This document shows, in pieces, positions 19,101-27,816 of a DNA stretch of 64,000 nt. The stretch is from Flavobacteriales bacterium 34_180_T64. Its GTDB lineage: Bacteria; Bacteroidota; Bacteroidia; Flavobacteriales; Flavobacteriaceae. Position 1 is the stretch's first letter. The number at the start of each line of letters is the position of its first letter. Location of the stretch: NCBI GenBank assembly GCA_002162765.1, contig MAAR01000013.1, positions 62,001 through 126,000 on the forward strand. Reading direction: 5' to 3'. Under the pieces are notes generated by a model. That model made no database searches. It had not been told where the DNA came from and saw nothing but the letters and a program-made list of their open reading frames with translations. The position numbers and the translations under genes were made by a program.

Positions 19101-19307
19101 GTCACCTGCATTGGCTCTAATGGTATAGTTACCATCAAAATCAGATTGAGTTCCGTTAGTTGTACCTTTTACAACAATATTTACGCCAGGAAGTGGTAAA
19201 CCAGATTCATCTGATATTGTTCCTGAAATTGTTTTTTCCTGCGCAAAAGTTAATTGCACAACAAACGCTAGTAATAGCGTTAAAATTCCACTAAACTTTG
19301 TTTTCAT
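16167..19307 (-). CDS. SusC/RagA-family TonB-dependent outer-membrane transporter
   Basis: The 1046-residue product has a signal peptide (MKTKFSGILTLLLAFVVQLTFAQ). A CarboxypepD_reg-like domain ('ISGTISDESGLPLPGVNIVVKG', residues about 27-105) precedes the plug ('ALGIKRQKKTLTYQAEKVSS' to about 235, including 'GAAGNGAVIVTTKRG') and a 22-strand barrel ending in the usual phenylalanine ('FSLNVEF'). It imports ligands passed on by SusD, powered by TonB-ExbBD. It is the first gene of a minus-strand unit susC-susD-lipoprotein-lipoprotein, with no glycoside hydrolase or regulator beside it. A candidate promoter lies at 19336-19366. Confidence 0.93.
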   Translation of the reverse strand: MKTKFSGILTLLLAFVVQLTFAQEKTISGTISDESGLPLPGVNIVVKGTTNGTQSDFDGNYTIRANAGDILSFTYLGLKSQEVTIGTANTINVTMLEDAAVLDEVVVTALGIKRQKKTLTYQAEKVSSKELVQASPTRAASALAGKVAGLQINVQSNGVNPTTQVLLRGMRSITSSNSALIVIDGSIASQGAFDDLNPNDIESMNILKGATAAALYGGAAGNGAVIVTTKRGKAGEGFRVGISSAATFENVAYMPRFQNEYGTGWQGEYDNIENTNWGPRFDGVIRQIGPTMGPDNILPTQMVPYAPVKDNLLDFFNTGSTLQNTVYFSGGSDDSSFYVSVGDQETKGITPDDKYSRNTFKVNASKKLGKLALSLTSNYLRDHTDVVGNAIGDQDRTLYWFLLNQSANIPLSSYSDWDNPASYGYADNYYNAYYQNPYWAVGTNRNIDDTSRLTANITAAYELTDWMNLTTRFGVNTGNGNGKDWRARQTYDPILQDQHTTVSSFVTDSEFSFITYTTDLLLASNFEINDAFKLNTILGATNTTSETRNSTIRVNNLSIPNFYDVSNGTGQPIINVDETTKRTYGFFADLNLGYEDFLFLNLSGRYDYTSTLPTSDNSYFYPAAGLSFVASDAFPEIKNGALSFLKLTVSNSTVYNDLGAYQTNETFFQGDGYPFGTTNGFTVANTAVDSGLTKEKINTTEIGANVAFFNNRLTFDAAYYSTTSTDLITSTTPSVASGADFLLTNIGELKGSGYELTLGGTILQTEDFSWDMNINYTHSEQKVTKIKEGVDEILVYSLDTGGDVGVFAIVGEEFPQLKTSSYTRDPQGRIVIDPTSGDPIQGPLKKQGKVTPDYIIGLSSSINYKGFRLAATMDYRTGHVYYEQGSDAMEFTGRSLESVSANREDFVIPNSVYETSPGVYVENTNIPITDGLQDYWTDVYNEIKENYVRDATALKVREISLSYDLPKKFLDKTLIHSVRFGLVGRNLFTWLPKENRFSDPEFKNLQSRSRTSAGNTVAVSGNAVGIGGYLQGPPTKSIGFSLNVEF

Positions 19308-19335
19308 ATTTAAATTAATTTGAATTAGCCTTTCT

Positions 19336-19366
19336 CAAAAGTCTTAATAAAAAGTTAATAAAACAA
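19336..19366 (-). promoter_or_regulatory. Candidate promoter of the susC operon
   Basis: On the minus strand TTG (complement of 19364-19366) and GACTTTTG (complement of 19336-19343) are 20 bases apart. This is one mismatch from the -7 consensus TAnnTTTG. It would start transcription about 25 bases before the susC ATG. Confidence 0.35.
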
Positions 19367-19408
19367 TAATATTATATTAAAATTTATAAATTATTGAGAT
19401 ATTCTTAG

Positions 19409-21100
19409 TTAAAACTTTGATGTAAGACTCAAATGTATTTTTGAATCTGAAAACTTAAAAGGTTGGTTTTTAGTTTTCCCGCTCGAATAATTGAATCGAA
19501 ACAAGCCTGCTTTTGTTCGCAGACCAAATCCGAAACCAAATCCAAATAATTTTCCTTTGAGGTTGGAAATTTTATTTTCAAAGTATCCTGCATCAAAAAT
19601 GGAGTGAACATATAAACTGTTATTGATGCGATATCTGTACTCTGTGTTTAATACGCCAAATAAATCGGCTGTCAAGCTGTTTTCTTCAAATCCTCTTAAA
19701 GAGTTAATTCCTCCAAAACGGAGCATTTCATTTTCTAGGTAAGTATCAGACAAAAGTAAGCCTCCTTTAATTTTTGCGTAAATACTGTTTTTGAGATTTA
19801 GATTAAAAATCTTATAGGCGTCAATATTGAAAATGGACTGAGATTCATTGATAGTATTTACTTTTCGAGTTCCTATACCTGCAGTGAAATCCACGTATAA
19901 ACCAATTGGAAACAACGGGTCGTAGTTTTGAAAATTTTGATGTCTGTAACTAATAAGGTAATGATTGGATTTGTAATCTGATACATTTACCGTAGCTTCT
20001 TCTTCTAAAAGATTATTTGAATTGGTGGATTTTAGTCCAACTGAGATTTCATTTTTGGAATCAAACTGAAATGCAAGTTTTGCCATTTGGGAAACACTTA
20101 CAAATGAAGAATCTTTCTTGAAGATATTCAATTGCAATTCTACGCCCAAGGGAGAGTTAAATAAATACGGAAGCTTTGTATTAATTTCGAATGTTTTTTG
20201 TTCATTTTCATCACTTTTGTAGTATAGCGTAAATACTTCACCAAAATTTAAATTATTGGTGAGGTTTAGGTTTAAATAACCGTCAAACTCAATTTTATTA
20301 GTTTCAGAATTTGTCCCGAAACCTATGAACCCATCAAATGTATTGCTCATAGCTTTTTCTACGTAGATATATAATATGGTAGAGTCTTTTGTGAATAGGA
20401 CTTCAGGATCTTTTATTTGAGTTGCAAATTTTAAGCTATTAAGTTTAATCGTCTTGTCTTTTATTTTTGATAAATTAAAATTTTGATTGGGCCTTATTTT
20501 TAAATAATGTTTCAAAAACGATTTTGGAAAAGCTTCATATCCTTTTATTAGGATATTATCTATATTCCTTTTGTTAGCGTTTGATAATCCTAATTCTGCA
20601 GATAGAATTCCATTTCGAACCTTTTGTATGTTTTTTAATTGTAAAACTGAAAAAGGAGCGCCTTGGTTTGCTATTTCAGTATTAAGAAGTTGCAGTACGT
20701 CTTCTAAATTATCAATTGGAATTTCGAAATAACCATTCTCTCCAGTGTCTGATATTAAATTTATAAGATTGGCATCAATTTTATTTTCATGATATATATA
20801 TATGGTATGATATAATTCTTTCAAAGAGAATTGTGCTTGATACATTGAATCATTTTGTTTAGTAACATTTAATAATTCATGTTCTAAATATCCAATGTGG
20901 TTTAATCTTTTTTGGAATTCCTTAATTTCTTTTGAAAGAGACGCATAGTCTGTGAACTGTTTTTTATAATTTAAGGAGTCAATGATTTTTGTTTCCATAT
21001 CATTTTCACCAATGGCCGAAAGATAAATGGACTGAGCCTTTAGATTTCCAACAAATAGGAAGCTAAATAACAAATGAAATAGGAATGCTTTTTTAATCAT
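19409..21100 (-). CDS. Omp85-superfamily outer-membrane protein, FhaC/ShlB-like
   Basis: The product is 563 residues from the ATG at 21100. A longer frame from a TTG at 21121 was rejected because that TTG coincides with a -7 promoter element. It has a signal peptide (MIKKAFLFHLLFSFLFVGNLKAQ), a soluble region to about residue 240 with POTRA-like content ('NILIKGYEAFPKSFLKHYLKI'), and a C-terminal barrel. The barrel carries the lid-loop motif 'FGGINSLRGFEEN', the Omp85 hallmark, and ends in 'LSLTSKF'. It could insert or secrete proteins across the outer membrane. No TpsA-like exoprotein is adjacent. It is transcribed on the same strand as susC, 101 bases upstream. Confidence 0.75.
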   Translation of the reverse strand: MIKKAFLFHLLFSFLFVGNLKAQSIYLSAIGENDMETKIIDSLNYKKQFTDYASLSKEIKEFQKRLNHIGYLEHELLNVTKQNDSMYQAQFSLKELYHTIYIYHENKIDANLINLISDTGENGYFEIPIDNLEDVLQLLNTEIANQGAPFSVLQLKNIQKVRNGILSAELGLSNANKRNIDNILIKGYEAFPKSFLKHYLKIRPNQNFNLSKIKDKTIKLNSLKFATQIKDPEVLFTKDSTILYIYVEKAMSNTFDGFIGFGTNSETNKIEFDGYLNLNLTNNLNFGEVFTLYYKSDENEQKTFEINTKLPYLFNSPLGVELQLNIFKKDSSFVSVSQMAKLAFQFDSKNEISVGLKSTNSNNLLEEEATVNVSDYKSNHYLISYRHQNFQNYDPLFPIGLYVDFTAGIGTRKVNTINESQSIFNIDAYKIFNLNLKNSIYAKIKGGLLLSDTYLENEMLRFGGINSLRGFEENSLTADLFGVLNTEYRYRINNSLYVHSIFDAGYFENKISNLKGKLFGFGFGFGLRTKAGLFRFNYSSGKTKNQPFKFSDSKIHLSLTSKF

Positions 21101-21118
21101 TAATTGTAATATAGTTTT

Positions 21119-21126
21119 CAAAACTA
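21119..21126 (-). promoter_or_regulatory. Candidate -7 element upstream of the Omp85 gene
   Basis: The complement reads TAGTTTTG, an exact TAnnTTTG element, 18 bases before the ATG at 21100. No clear TTG was seen at -33. It implies a leader of about ten bases and argues against the TTG at 21121 as start codon. Confidence 0.45.
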
Positions 21127-21200
21127 ACGGAATTTAATCACTAAAAATATGCCTAGGATAAAATAATTTATCAAACTTTGTAAAATTAATCTTGATACAT

Positions 21201-21249
21201 TTGAAAAATTGATATTTATTTCTACCTTTGCAGCCCTCAAAAGAGAGGG
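21201..21249 (+). promoter_or_regulatory. Promoter and short leader of the str-S10-spc cluster
   Basis: TTG (21201-21203), 19 bases, then TACCTTTGC (21223-21231) is a full match to the Bacteroidota promoter consensus. The start of the transcript would carry a small hairpin, CCCTC (21234-21238) with GAGGG (21245-21249). The rpsL ATG follows at 21275. This is the only strong promoter seen before rpsD in the cluster. Confidence 0.75.
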
Positions 21250-21274
21250 TTAAATAAAATTTATATAGAAATAT

Positions 21275-21649
21275 ATGCCAACAATTTCACAATTAGTACG
21301 AAAAGGAAGAGCCAAAATAACCAAGAAGAGTAAATCGGCTGCTTTAGATTCGTGTCCACAAAGACGTGGTGTGTGTACTCGTGTTTATACAACAACACCT
21401 AAGAAACCTAACTCAGCAATGCGTAAGGTAGCAAGGGTTCGTTTAACAAACGGTAACGAAGTAAATGCATACATCGGTGGTGAAGGACACAATTTACAGG
21501 AGCACTCGATAGTATTGGTTAGAGGTGGAAGGGTAAAAGATTTGCCAGGAGTTAGATATCACATCGTTCGTGGTGCTTTAGACACCGCAGGTGTTTCAGG
21601 TAGAACACAACGTAGATCTAAGTATGGTGCAAAACGCCCTAAGAAGTAA
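21275..21649 (+). CDS. rpsL: 30S ribosomal protein S12
   Basis: The 124-residue product is a full-length S12 with '[19 protein letters not shown]' (residues 39-57) and '[17 protein letters not shown]' (84-100). Lysines stand at 43, 44 and 88. K43 and K88 are the wild-type residues at which streptomycin-resistance changes usually occur, so a streptomycin-sensitive ribosome is expected. S12 sits at the decoding centre. First gene of the supercluster, 23 bases before rpsG. Confidence 0.98.
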   Translation: MPTISQLVRKGRAKITKKSKSAALDSCPQRRGVCTRVYTTTPKKPNSAMRKVARVRLTNGNEVNAYIGGEGHNLQEHSIVLVRGGRVKDLPGVRYHIVRGALDTAGVSGRTQRRSKYGAKRPKK

Positions 21650-21672
21650 TTTTAAAACTTTAAGAAGAAGAC

Positions 21673-22149
21673 ATGAGAAAAAGAGCAGCGAAAAAAAGAC
21701 CGCTTTTACCAGATCCACGTTTTAACGATCAGTTAGTAACTCGTTTTGTTAACATGATGATGTGGGATGGAAAAAAATCTGTAGCCTTTAAAGTATTTTA
21801 TGATGCAATTGACATCGTAGAATCAAAGAAAACAGATGAAGAAAAAACTGCATTAGAAACTTGGAAAGATGCCTTGTCTAACGTTATGCCTCACGTAGAA
21901 GTACGTAGTCGTAGAGTTGGTGGAGCAACATTTCAAATTCCAATGCAAATACGTCCAGACCGTAAAGTTTCTACAGCCATGAAATGGTTGATTAGTTATT
22001 CACGTAAAAGAAACGAAAAATCTATGCCACAAAAGTTAGCAGCTGAAATTTTAGCAGCAGCTAAAGAAGAAGGAGCGGCTGTTAAGAAAAGAGTTGATAC
22101 TCATAAAATGGCAGAAGCAAATAAAGCATTTTCACACTTTAGATTTTAG
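21673..22149 (+). CDS. rpsG: 30S ribosomal protein S7
   Basis: The 158-residue product matches S7 ('[19 protein letters not shown]' start; '[19 protein letters not shown]'; C-terminal 'NKAFSHFRF'). S7 starts assembly of the 30S head and binds 16S rRNA near the exit site. It lies between rpsL and fusA with six bases to the fusA start, as in the classical str operon. In E. coli S7 represses its own operon; no matching leader was identified here. Confidence 0.98.
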   Translation: MRKRAAKKRPLLPDPRFNDQLVTRFVNMMMWDGKKSVAFKVFYDAIDIVESKKTDEEKTALETWKDALSNVMPHVEVRSRRVGGATFQIPMQIRPDRKVSTAMKWLISYSRKRNEKSMPQKLAAEILAAAKEEGAAVKKRVDTHKMAEANKAFSHFRF

Positions 22150-22155
22150 TAAGAA

Positions 22156-24282
22156 ATGGCAAGAGATTTAAAATATACAAGAAATATAGGTATTGCTGCT
22201 CATATTGATGCTGGTAAAACAACCACTACAGAGCGTATACTTTATTATACAGGAGTTTCTCATAAAATTGGTGAAGTACATGATGGTGCTGCAACAATGG
22301 ACTGGATGGAGCAAGAGCAAGAAAGAGGTATTACAATTACTTCTGCTGCAACTACTTGTACATGGGAGTTTCCAATTGAAAACGGTAATCCAACTGAAGA
22401 CACTAAAGGATATCACTTTAATATTATTGATACTCCTGGTCACGTTGATTTTACTGTTGAGGTAAATCGTTCGTTACGTGTATTAGATGGTTTGGTATTC
22501 TTGTTTAGTGCTGTTGATGGTGTTGAGCCTCAATCAGAAACTAACTGGAGACTTGCTGATAATTACAAAGTACCACGTATCGGTTTCGTAAATAAAATGG
22601 ATCGTCAAGGTTCAGATTTCTTGATGGTTTGTAAGCAGGTTAAAGAAATGTTAGGTTCAAATGCTGTGCCTATCGTTTTAAATATTGGTGACGAAGAACA
22701 CTTCAAAGGTATTGTAGATTTAGTTAAGAATCGTGCAATTGTATGGCATGAAGAAGGACAAGGGTCAACATTTGATGTTGTTGATATTCCTGAAGATCTT
22801 AAAGAAGAAGCAAAAATGCTTCGTGGTAAACTTATTGAAGAGGTTGCTGCATATGACGAGAACTTATTAGAAAAATATATGGAGGATGAAGATTCTATTA
22901 CAGAAGACGAAGTGCACGCTGCACTTAGAGCTGCTGTAATGGATATGTCAATCATCCCAATGATCTGTGGATCTGCATTCAAAAATAAAGGTGTACAATT
23001 CTTATTAGATGCTGTATGTCGTTATTTACCTGCACCTACTGATAAAGAAGGTATTGTAGGAATGAATCCTAATACAGATCAAGAAGAATTACGTAAGCCA
23101 GATGTGAAGGAGCCGTTTGCTGCTTTAGCATTTAAAATTGCTACCGATCCTTTTGTAGGACGTTTAGCATTCTTTAGAGCATATTCTGGTCGTTTAGATG
23201 CAGGTTCTTATGTGTTAAATAATCGTTCTGGTAAGAAAGAGCGTATTTCACGAATCTATCAAATGCATGCTAATAAGCAAAATGCAATTGATTTTATAGA
23301 AGCTGGAGATATTGGAGCTGCTGTTGGATTTAAATCTATCAAAACAGGAGATACGCTTACAGATGAAAAACATCCTATCATATTAGAATCGATGGACTTC
23401 CCTGATCCAGTAATTGGTATTGCGGTTGAGCCTAAAACTAAGGCTGATGTTGATAAACTGGGTATGGGATTAGCTAAATTGGCTGAAGAAGATCCAACAT
23501 TCACAGTGCGTTCAGACGAAGCTTCAGGGCAAACTATAATTTCAGGAATGGGTGAACTTCACTTAGATGTTATTGTAGATCGTTTAAGACGTGAGTTCAA
23601 AGTTGAGGTTAATCAAGGTCAACCACAAGTAGAGTATAAAGAAGCAATCACACAAGCTGCTAATCATAGAGAGGTTTATAAGAAACAATCTGGTGGTCGT
23701 GGTAAGTTTGCTGATATTGTATTTACAATTGAACCAGCAGATGAAGGTGTTGTAGGACTTCAATTTGAATCCGTAATAAAAGGTGGTAATGTTCCTAAAG
23801 AATTTATCCCGTCTATTGAAAAAGGATTCAAAATGGCAATGGTAAATGGACCATTAGCAGGTTACGAAGTTGATTCTATGAAAGTAACATTGAAAGATGG
23901 ATCATATCACGATGTGGATTCTGATCAACTATCTTTCGAATTAGCTGCAAAACTTGGATTTAAGAATTCAGCGAATGCTGCTAAAGCGGTAATCATGGAG
24001 CCAATCATGAAACTTGAGGTAATCACTCCTGAAGAAAACATGGGTGACATTGTTGGAGATTTAAATAGAAGAAGAGGTCAGGTTAGTGATATGGGAGATA
24101 GAGCAGGTGCAAAAACTGTAAAGGCTACTGTACCATTATCGGAAATGTTTGGATATGTAACAACGTTAAGAACATTATCTTCTGGTAGAGCAACATCTAC
24201 TATGGAATTTTCACATTATGCGCAAACTCCATCAAATATATCTGAAGAAGTAATTAAAGCTGCTAAAGGCGTTGAATCGTAA
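22156..24282 (+). CDS. fusA: Elongation factor G
   Basis: The 708-residue translational GTPase has '[20 protein letters not shown]' (P-loop, G1), '[21 protein letters not shown]' split by G3, '[10 protein letters not shown]' (G4) and complete domains III-V ending with '[10 protein letters not shown]'. EF-G drives translocation and, with RRF, ribosome recycling. It directly follows rpsG and is followed 11 bases later by rpsJ. The tuf gene often found at this position is absent, so EF-Tu must be encoded elsewhere. Confidence 0.98.
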   Translation: MARDLKYTRNIGIAAHIDAGKTTTTERILYYTGVSHKIGEVHDGAATMDWMEQEQERGITITSAATTCTWEFPIENGNPTEDTKGYHFNIIDTPGHVDFTVEVNRSLRVLDGLVFLFSAVDGVEPQSETNWRLADNYKVPRIGFVNKMDRQGSDFLMVCKQVKEMLGSNAVPIVLNIGDEEHFKGIVDLVKNRAIVWHEEGQGSTFDVVDIPEDLKEEAKMLRGKLIEEVAAYDENLLEKYMEDEDSITEDEVHAALRAAVMDMSIIPMICGSAFKNKGVQFLLDAVCRYLPAPTDKEGIVGMNPNTDQEELRKPDVKEPFAALAFKIATDPFVGRLAFFRAYSGRLDAGSYVLNNRSGKKERISRIYQMHANKQNAIDFIEAGDIGAAVGFKSIKTGDTLTDEKHPIILESMDFPDPVIGIAVEPKTKADVDKLGMGLAKLAEEDPTFTVRSDEASGQTIISGMGELHLDVIVDRLRREFKVEVNQGQPQVEYKEAITQAANHREVYKKQSGGRGKFADIVFTIEPADEGVVGLQFESVIKGGNVPKEFIPSIEKGFKMAMVNGPLAGYEVDSMKVTLKDGSYHDVDSDQLSFELAAKLGFKNSANAAKAVIMEPIMKLEVITPEENMGDIVGDLNRRRGQVSDMGDRAGAKTVKATVPLSEMFGYVTTLRTLSSGRATSTMEFSHYAQTPSNISEEVIKAAKGVES

Positions 24283-24293
24283 ATCTTAAGAAA

Positions 24294-24599
24294 ATGAGTC
24301 AAAAAATCAGAATAAAATTAAAATCTTACGATCACAATTTAGTGGATAAATCTGCTGAGAAGATTGTAAAAACAGTAAAGAGTACAGGTGCTGTTGTAAC
24401 TGGACCAATTCCATTACCAACACACAAGAAAATTTTCACTGTATTACGTTCACCTCACGTGAATAAGAAGTCGAGAGAACAATTTCAATTAAGCTCTTAT
24501 AAGAGATTATTAGATATTTACTCTTCATCTTCTAAAACAATTGACGCTCTAATGAAATTAGAGTTGCCAAGTGGTGTTGAAGTAGAGATTAAAGTTTAA
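24294..24599 (+). CDS. rpsJ: 30S ribosomal protein S10
   Basis: The 101-residue S10 begins '[20 protein letters not shown]' and contains '[20 protein letters not shown]', the strongly conserved loop reaching into the 30S head. In many bacteria S10 also pairs with NusB in antitermination. Here it follows fusA closely, linking the str and S10 operons, while a 120-base gap with RNA structure separates it from rplC. Confidence 0.98.
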   Translation: MSQKIRIKLKSYDHNLVDKSAEKIVKTVKSTGAVVTGPIPLPTHKKIFTVLRSPHVNKKSREQFQLSSYKRLLDIYSSSSKTIDALMKLELPSGVEVEIKV

Positions 24600-24614
24600 G
24601 TACAAACTTACATG

Positions 24615-24685
24615 TCCTGAGCTGCGAGCAAAGGAAAAACGGTAAAAATACAATTCAAGGCTGAAACGTATTTTCAGCCTTGAAT
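24615..24685 (+). ncRNA. Structured intercistronic RNA element between rpsJ and rplC
   Basis: Two hairpins lie in the 120-base gap. The first is TCCT (24615-24618) with AGGA (24632-24635) enclosing GCT-GCG-AGC. The second is a perfect 14-bp stem, ATTCAAGGCTGAAA (24653-24666) with TTTCAGCCTTGAAT (24672-24685), loop CGTAT. No T-run follows the long hairpin, so it is not a standard terminator. A regulatory leader for rplC-rplD (L4 controls the S10 operon in E. coli) or an RNA processing site are both possible. Confidence 0.6.
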
Positions 24686-24719
24686 ATTAATAAATAGTAA
24701 CAATAAATAAATAATAATT

Positions 24720-25337
24720 ATGTCTGGGTTAATTGGAAAGAAAATCGGTATGACCAGCATCTTTGATGAAAATGGAAAGAATATTCCATGTACAGTAATC
24801 GAAGCTGGACCATGTATCGTTACCCAAGTCAGAACTGAAGAAGTTGATGGTTATAATGCCCTTCAACTTGGTTTCGATGACGCGACAGAAAAAAGTGCTA
24901 CTAAAGCTGACTTAGGTCATGCTAAAAAAGCAGGAACTTCTGTAAAACGCAAAATCGTTGAATTTAAAGGTTTTGATGCGGAGTACAAATTAGGTGATGC
25001 AATCACTGTAGAGCACTTTGTAGAAGGTGAATTTGTTGATGTAGCTGGAATCTCAAAAGGTAAAGGATTTCAAGGTGTTGTAAAACGCCATGGTTTTGCC
25101 GGAGTAGGTCAAGCAACACACGGTCAACATAACCGTTTAAGAGCACCAGGTTCTATTGGAGCTGCTTCATATCCTGCAAGAGTATTTAAAGGAATGAAGA
25201 TGGCCGGAAGAATGGGTGGAGAAAGAGTGAATGTTGAAAATTTAAGAGTCTACAAAGTAGTTCCAGAAAAGAACTTACTAGTTGTTAAAGGATGTGTTCC
25301 TGGACATAAAAACTCTTATGTAATTATTCAGAAATAA
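24720..25337 (+). CDS. rplC: 50S ribosomal protein L3
   Basis: The 205-residue L3 has '[20 protein letters not shown]' at the start, and the central '[40 protein letters not shown]', here quoted in its key parts only, forms the loop near the peptidyl transferase centre. L3 helps start 50S assembly. Its stop overlaps the rplD start (TAATG), which couples their translation. Preceded by the structured rpsJ-rplC gap. Confidence 0.98.
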   Translation: MSGLIGKKIGMTSIFDENGKNIPCTVIEAGPCIVTQVRTEEVDGYNALQLGFDDATEKSATKADLGHAKKAGTSVKRKIVEFKGFDAEYKLGDAITVEHFVEGEFVDVAGISKGKGFQGVVKRHGFAGVGQATHGQHNRLRAPGSIGAASYPARVFKGMKMAGRMGGERVNVENLRVYKVVPEKNLLVVKGCVPGHKNSYVIIQK

Positions 25338-25966
25338 TGAAAGTAGCAGTTTTAGATATAAACGGAAAAGACACAGGTAGAAAAGCAGAGCTTTCTAAGG
25401 ATGTGTTCGCTATTGAGCCTAATAATCATGCAGTTTACTTAGATGTAAAGCAATATCTTGCTAATCAACGTCAAGGAACGCATAAGGCTAAAGAAAGAGC
25501 TGATATTTCAGGAAGTACACGTAAGATTAAAAAACAAAAAGGTACTGGTACTGCGAGAGCAGGTAGTATCAAGTCTGGTGTATTTAGAGGGGGTGGACGT
25601 ATGTTCGGACCAAGACCGAGAAATTACAGTTTTAAATTAAACAAAAACCTTAAGCGTTTAGCACGTAAATCTGCTTTAAGTATGAAAGCAAATGACAAGG
25701 CAATTGTTGTATTAGAAGACTTTAATTTTGACTCACCTAAGACTAAGAATTTCACAGCTGTATTAAAGGCTTTGGATATTCAGAACAAAAAGTCTTTGTT
25801 TGTGTTGGGTGCTTCAAATAATAATGTATATTTGTCATCACGTAATTTTAAAGGGTCTGATGTTGTAATCAACTCAGAATTAAGCACTTATAAAATTATG
25901 AATGCGAATAAATTAATCCTTTTAGAAAGTTCTTTAGAGGGAATTGAATCGAATTTAAGTAAATAG
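25337..25966 (+). CDS. rplD: 50S ribosomal protein L4
   Basis: The 209-residue L4 contains the tunnel-lining loop 'KKQKGTGTARAGSIKSG' followed by 'RGGGRMFGPRPRNYSFKLNK'. L4 lines the nascent-peptide exit tunnel near the macrolide site. In E. coli it represses the S10 operon. The structured gap upstream of rplC would be a candidate target here, though this is inference. One-base overlap with rplC; seven bases to rplW. Confidence 0.98.
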   Translation: MKVAVLDINGKDTGRKAELSKDVFAIEPNNHAVYLDVKQYLANQRQGTHKAKERADISGSTRKIKKQKGTGTARAGSIKSGVFRGGGRMFGPRPRNYSFKLNKNLKRLARKSALSMKANDKAIVVLEDFNFDSPKTKNFTAVLKALDIQNKKSLFVLGASNNNVYLSSRNFKGSDVVINSELSTYKIMNANKLILLESSLEGIESNLSK

Positions 25967-25973
25967 GAGAACC

Positions 25974-26264
25974 ATGAATATCTTAATTAGACCTATAATC
26001 ACAGAAAAAGCGACAGCTAATAGCGAGTTAAATAACTGCTTTAGCTTCCAAGTGAATACCAAGGCGAACAAGGTAGAAATCAAAAAAGCAGTTGAAGCTG
26101 CTTATGGCGTTTCTGTTGAAAAAGTTCGTACTATAAATGTCCGTCCAGATCGTAGTACTAAGTTTACAAAAACTGGTATTCAACATGGTAAAACAAATGC
26201 AGTTAAAAAGGCAATTGTACAACTGGCGGAAGGTGAGACAATTGATTTATACAGTAACATGTAA
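25974..26264 (+). CDS. rplW: 50S ribosomal protein L23
   Basis: The 96-residue L23 has 'MNILIRPIITEKATANSELN' and 'VNTKANKVEIKKAVEAAYGV'. L23 sits at the tunnel exit and docks the signal recognition particle and trigger factor. A chance-looking purine run AGGAGA ends three bases before the ATG, too close for a good Shine-Dalgarno site. Confidence 0.97.
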   Translation: MNILIRPIITEKATANSELNNCFSFQVNTKANKVEIKKAVEAAYGVSVEKVRTINVRPDRSTKFTKTGIQHGKTNAVKKAIVQLAEGETIDLYSNM

Positions 26265-26274
26265 TTAGACGAAA

Positions 26275-27102
26275 ATGTCAGTAAGAAAATTAAAACCGAT
26301 CACAGCAGGTCAGCGATTTAGAGTAGTAAACGGGTTTGACGCCATTACTACTGATAAGCCGGAAAAGAGTTTACTCGTTCCGAACAAAAGATCTGGTGGT
26401 AGAAACAGTCAAGGAAAAATGACCATGCGCTATATTGGTGGTGGTCACAAAAGAAAGTATCGTATTATCGATTTCAAACGTAACAAAACTGGAATTCCAG
26501 CAGAAGTTAAGTCTATCGAGTACGATCCAAACAGAACAGCTTTTATCGCATTATTGAATTATCAAGATGGTGAGAAGCGATACATTATTGCTCAAAATGG
26601 ATTACAAGTTGGGCAAAACATAGTATCCGGAACTGAAGGTGTAACTCCAAATATTGGAAATGCAATGCCTTTAAGTGAAATTCCATTAGGTACAATAATT
26701 TCATGTATTGAGTTGCGACCAGGACAAGGTGCCGTTATGGCAAGAAGTGCTGGATCGTTTGCTCAATTAATGGCAAGAGATGGAAAGTTTGCTACAGTTA
26801 AATTGCCTTCAGGCGAGACAAGATTAATTCTTGTAAACTGTTTGGCTACTATTGGAGTTGTTTCAAATTCGGATCATCAGTTGTTAGTATCTGGTAAAGC
26901 AGGTAGATCAAGATGGTTAGGAAGACGTCCAAGAACTAGACCAGTAGTTATGAATCCAGTTGATCACCCAATGGGTGGTGGTGAAGGTAAATCTTCAGGT
27001 GGACATCCACGTTCTAGAAATGGTATACCTGCAAAAGGTTATAGAACCCGTTCTAAAACAAAAGCGAGTAATAAATATATTGTAGAACGTAGAAAGAAAT
27101 AA
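26275..27102 (+). CDS. rplB: 50S ribosomal protein L2
   Basis: The 275-residue L2 has '[18 protein letters not shown]' at the start, the OB-fold/SH3 regions and the C-terminal '[20 protein letters not shown]', with the conserved histidine region near the peptidyl transferase centre. L2 is needed for subunit joining and peptidyl transfer. Ten bases separate it from both neighbours rplW and rpsS. Confidence 0.98.
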   Translation: MSVRKLKPITAGQRFRVVNGFDAITTDKPEKSLLVPNKRSGGRNSQGKMTMRYIGGGHKRKYRIIDFKRNKTGIPAEVKSIEYDPNRTAFIALLNYQDGEKRYIIAQNGLQVGQNIVSGTEGVTPNIGNAMPLSEIPLGTIISCIELRPGQGAVMARSAGSFAQLMARDGKFATVKLPSGETRLILVNCLATIGVVSNSDHQLLVSGKAGRSRWLGRRPRTRPVVMNPVDHPMGGGEGKSSGGHPRSRNGIPAKGYRTRSKTKASNKYIVERRKK

Positions 27103-27112
27103 TTGAGATAAT

Positions 27113-27391
27113 ATGGCACGTTCATTAAAAAAAGGACCTTACATCCATCACAAATTGAATAAGAAAGTAGCTGCAAATGTTGAAGCTAACAAGAAAACGG
27201 TAATCAAAACTTGGTCAAGAGCCTCTATGATTTCACCTGATTTTGTTGGACAAACTATAGCAGTACACAACGGTCGTCAATTTGTACCAGTTTATGTAAC
27301 TGAAAACATGGTAGGTCATAAGTTAGGAGAATTTTCACCAACACGATCTTTTAGAGGTCATGCTGGAGCTAAAAATAAAGGTAAAAAATAA
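27113..27391 (+). CDS. rpsS: 30S ribosomal protein S19
   Basis: The 92-residue S19 begins '[19 protein letters not shown]' and contains '[22 protein letters not shown]'. It forms part of the 30S head with S13 and contacts 23S rRNA in the intersubunit bridge. Eight bases precede rplV. Confidence 0.98.
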   Translation: MARSLKKGPYIHHKLNKKVAANVEANKKTVIKTWSRASMISPDFVGQTIAVHNGRQFVPVYVTENMVGHKLGEFSPTRSFRGHAGAKNKGKK

Positions 27392-27399
27392 GTAGAGCT

Positions 27400-27807
27400 A
27401 TGGGAAGTCGTAAAAAACAAATGGCAGACGCTATTAAGGAAGGCAGAAAGCAAGTTGCATTCGCAAAACTTAATAACTGTCCTACATCACCTAGAAAGAT
27501 GCGATTAGTTGCAGATTTAGTAAGGGGTGAGAAAGCAGAAAAAGCTCTTCAGATTCTTAGATTTAGCTCGAAAGAGGCATCTCGTCGTCTAGAGAAGTTA
27601 TTGCTATCAGCAATTGCTAACTGGCAAGCAAAAAATGAAGATGCAAGTATAGAAGATGCAGATTTATTTGTAAAGGAGATCAGAGTAGATGGAGGATCTA
27701 TGTTAAAGAGATTGCGTCCAGCACCACAAGGTCGTGCGCACAGAATTAGAAAACGTTCTAATCACGTTACAGTTGTGATTGGGTCATTAAATAACACACA
27801 AAGCTAA
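27400..27807 (+). CDS. rplV: 50S ribosomal protein L22
   Basis: The 135-residue L22 has '[20 protein letters not shown]' and the hairpin region '[19 protein letters not shown]', which extends into the exit tunnel opposite L4. Changes in this loop give macrolide resistance in other bacteria; the sequence here looks normal. It follows rpsS and precedes rpsC by nine bases. Confidence 0.97.
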   Translation: MGSRKKQMADAIKEGRKQVAFAKLNNCPTSPRKMRLVADLVRGEKAEKALQILRFSSKEASRRLEKLLLSAIANWQAKNEDASIEDADLFVKEIRVDGGSMLKRLRPAPQGRAHRIRKRSNHVTVVIGSLNNTQS

Positions 27808-27816
27808 GATAGAGAT

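Noticed and set aside
21101-21121. TTG start for the Omp85 gene, adding seven residues
   Set aside because: The TTG coincides with the -7 element TAGTTTTG; the ATG at 21100 begins a clean signal peptide.
22168-23504. Frames of 80-125 codons inside fusA on both strands
   Set aside because: All lie fully within the conserved fusA frame and have unusual composition (runs of Leu, Ile, Ser).
25965-25970. AGGAGA as Shine-Dalgarno site of rplW
   Set aside because: Only three bases separate it from the ATG, and most starts in the cluster lack such sequences, so it looks like chance.
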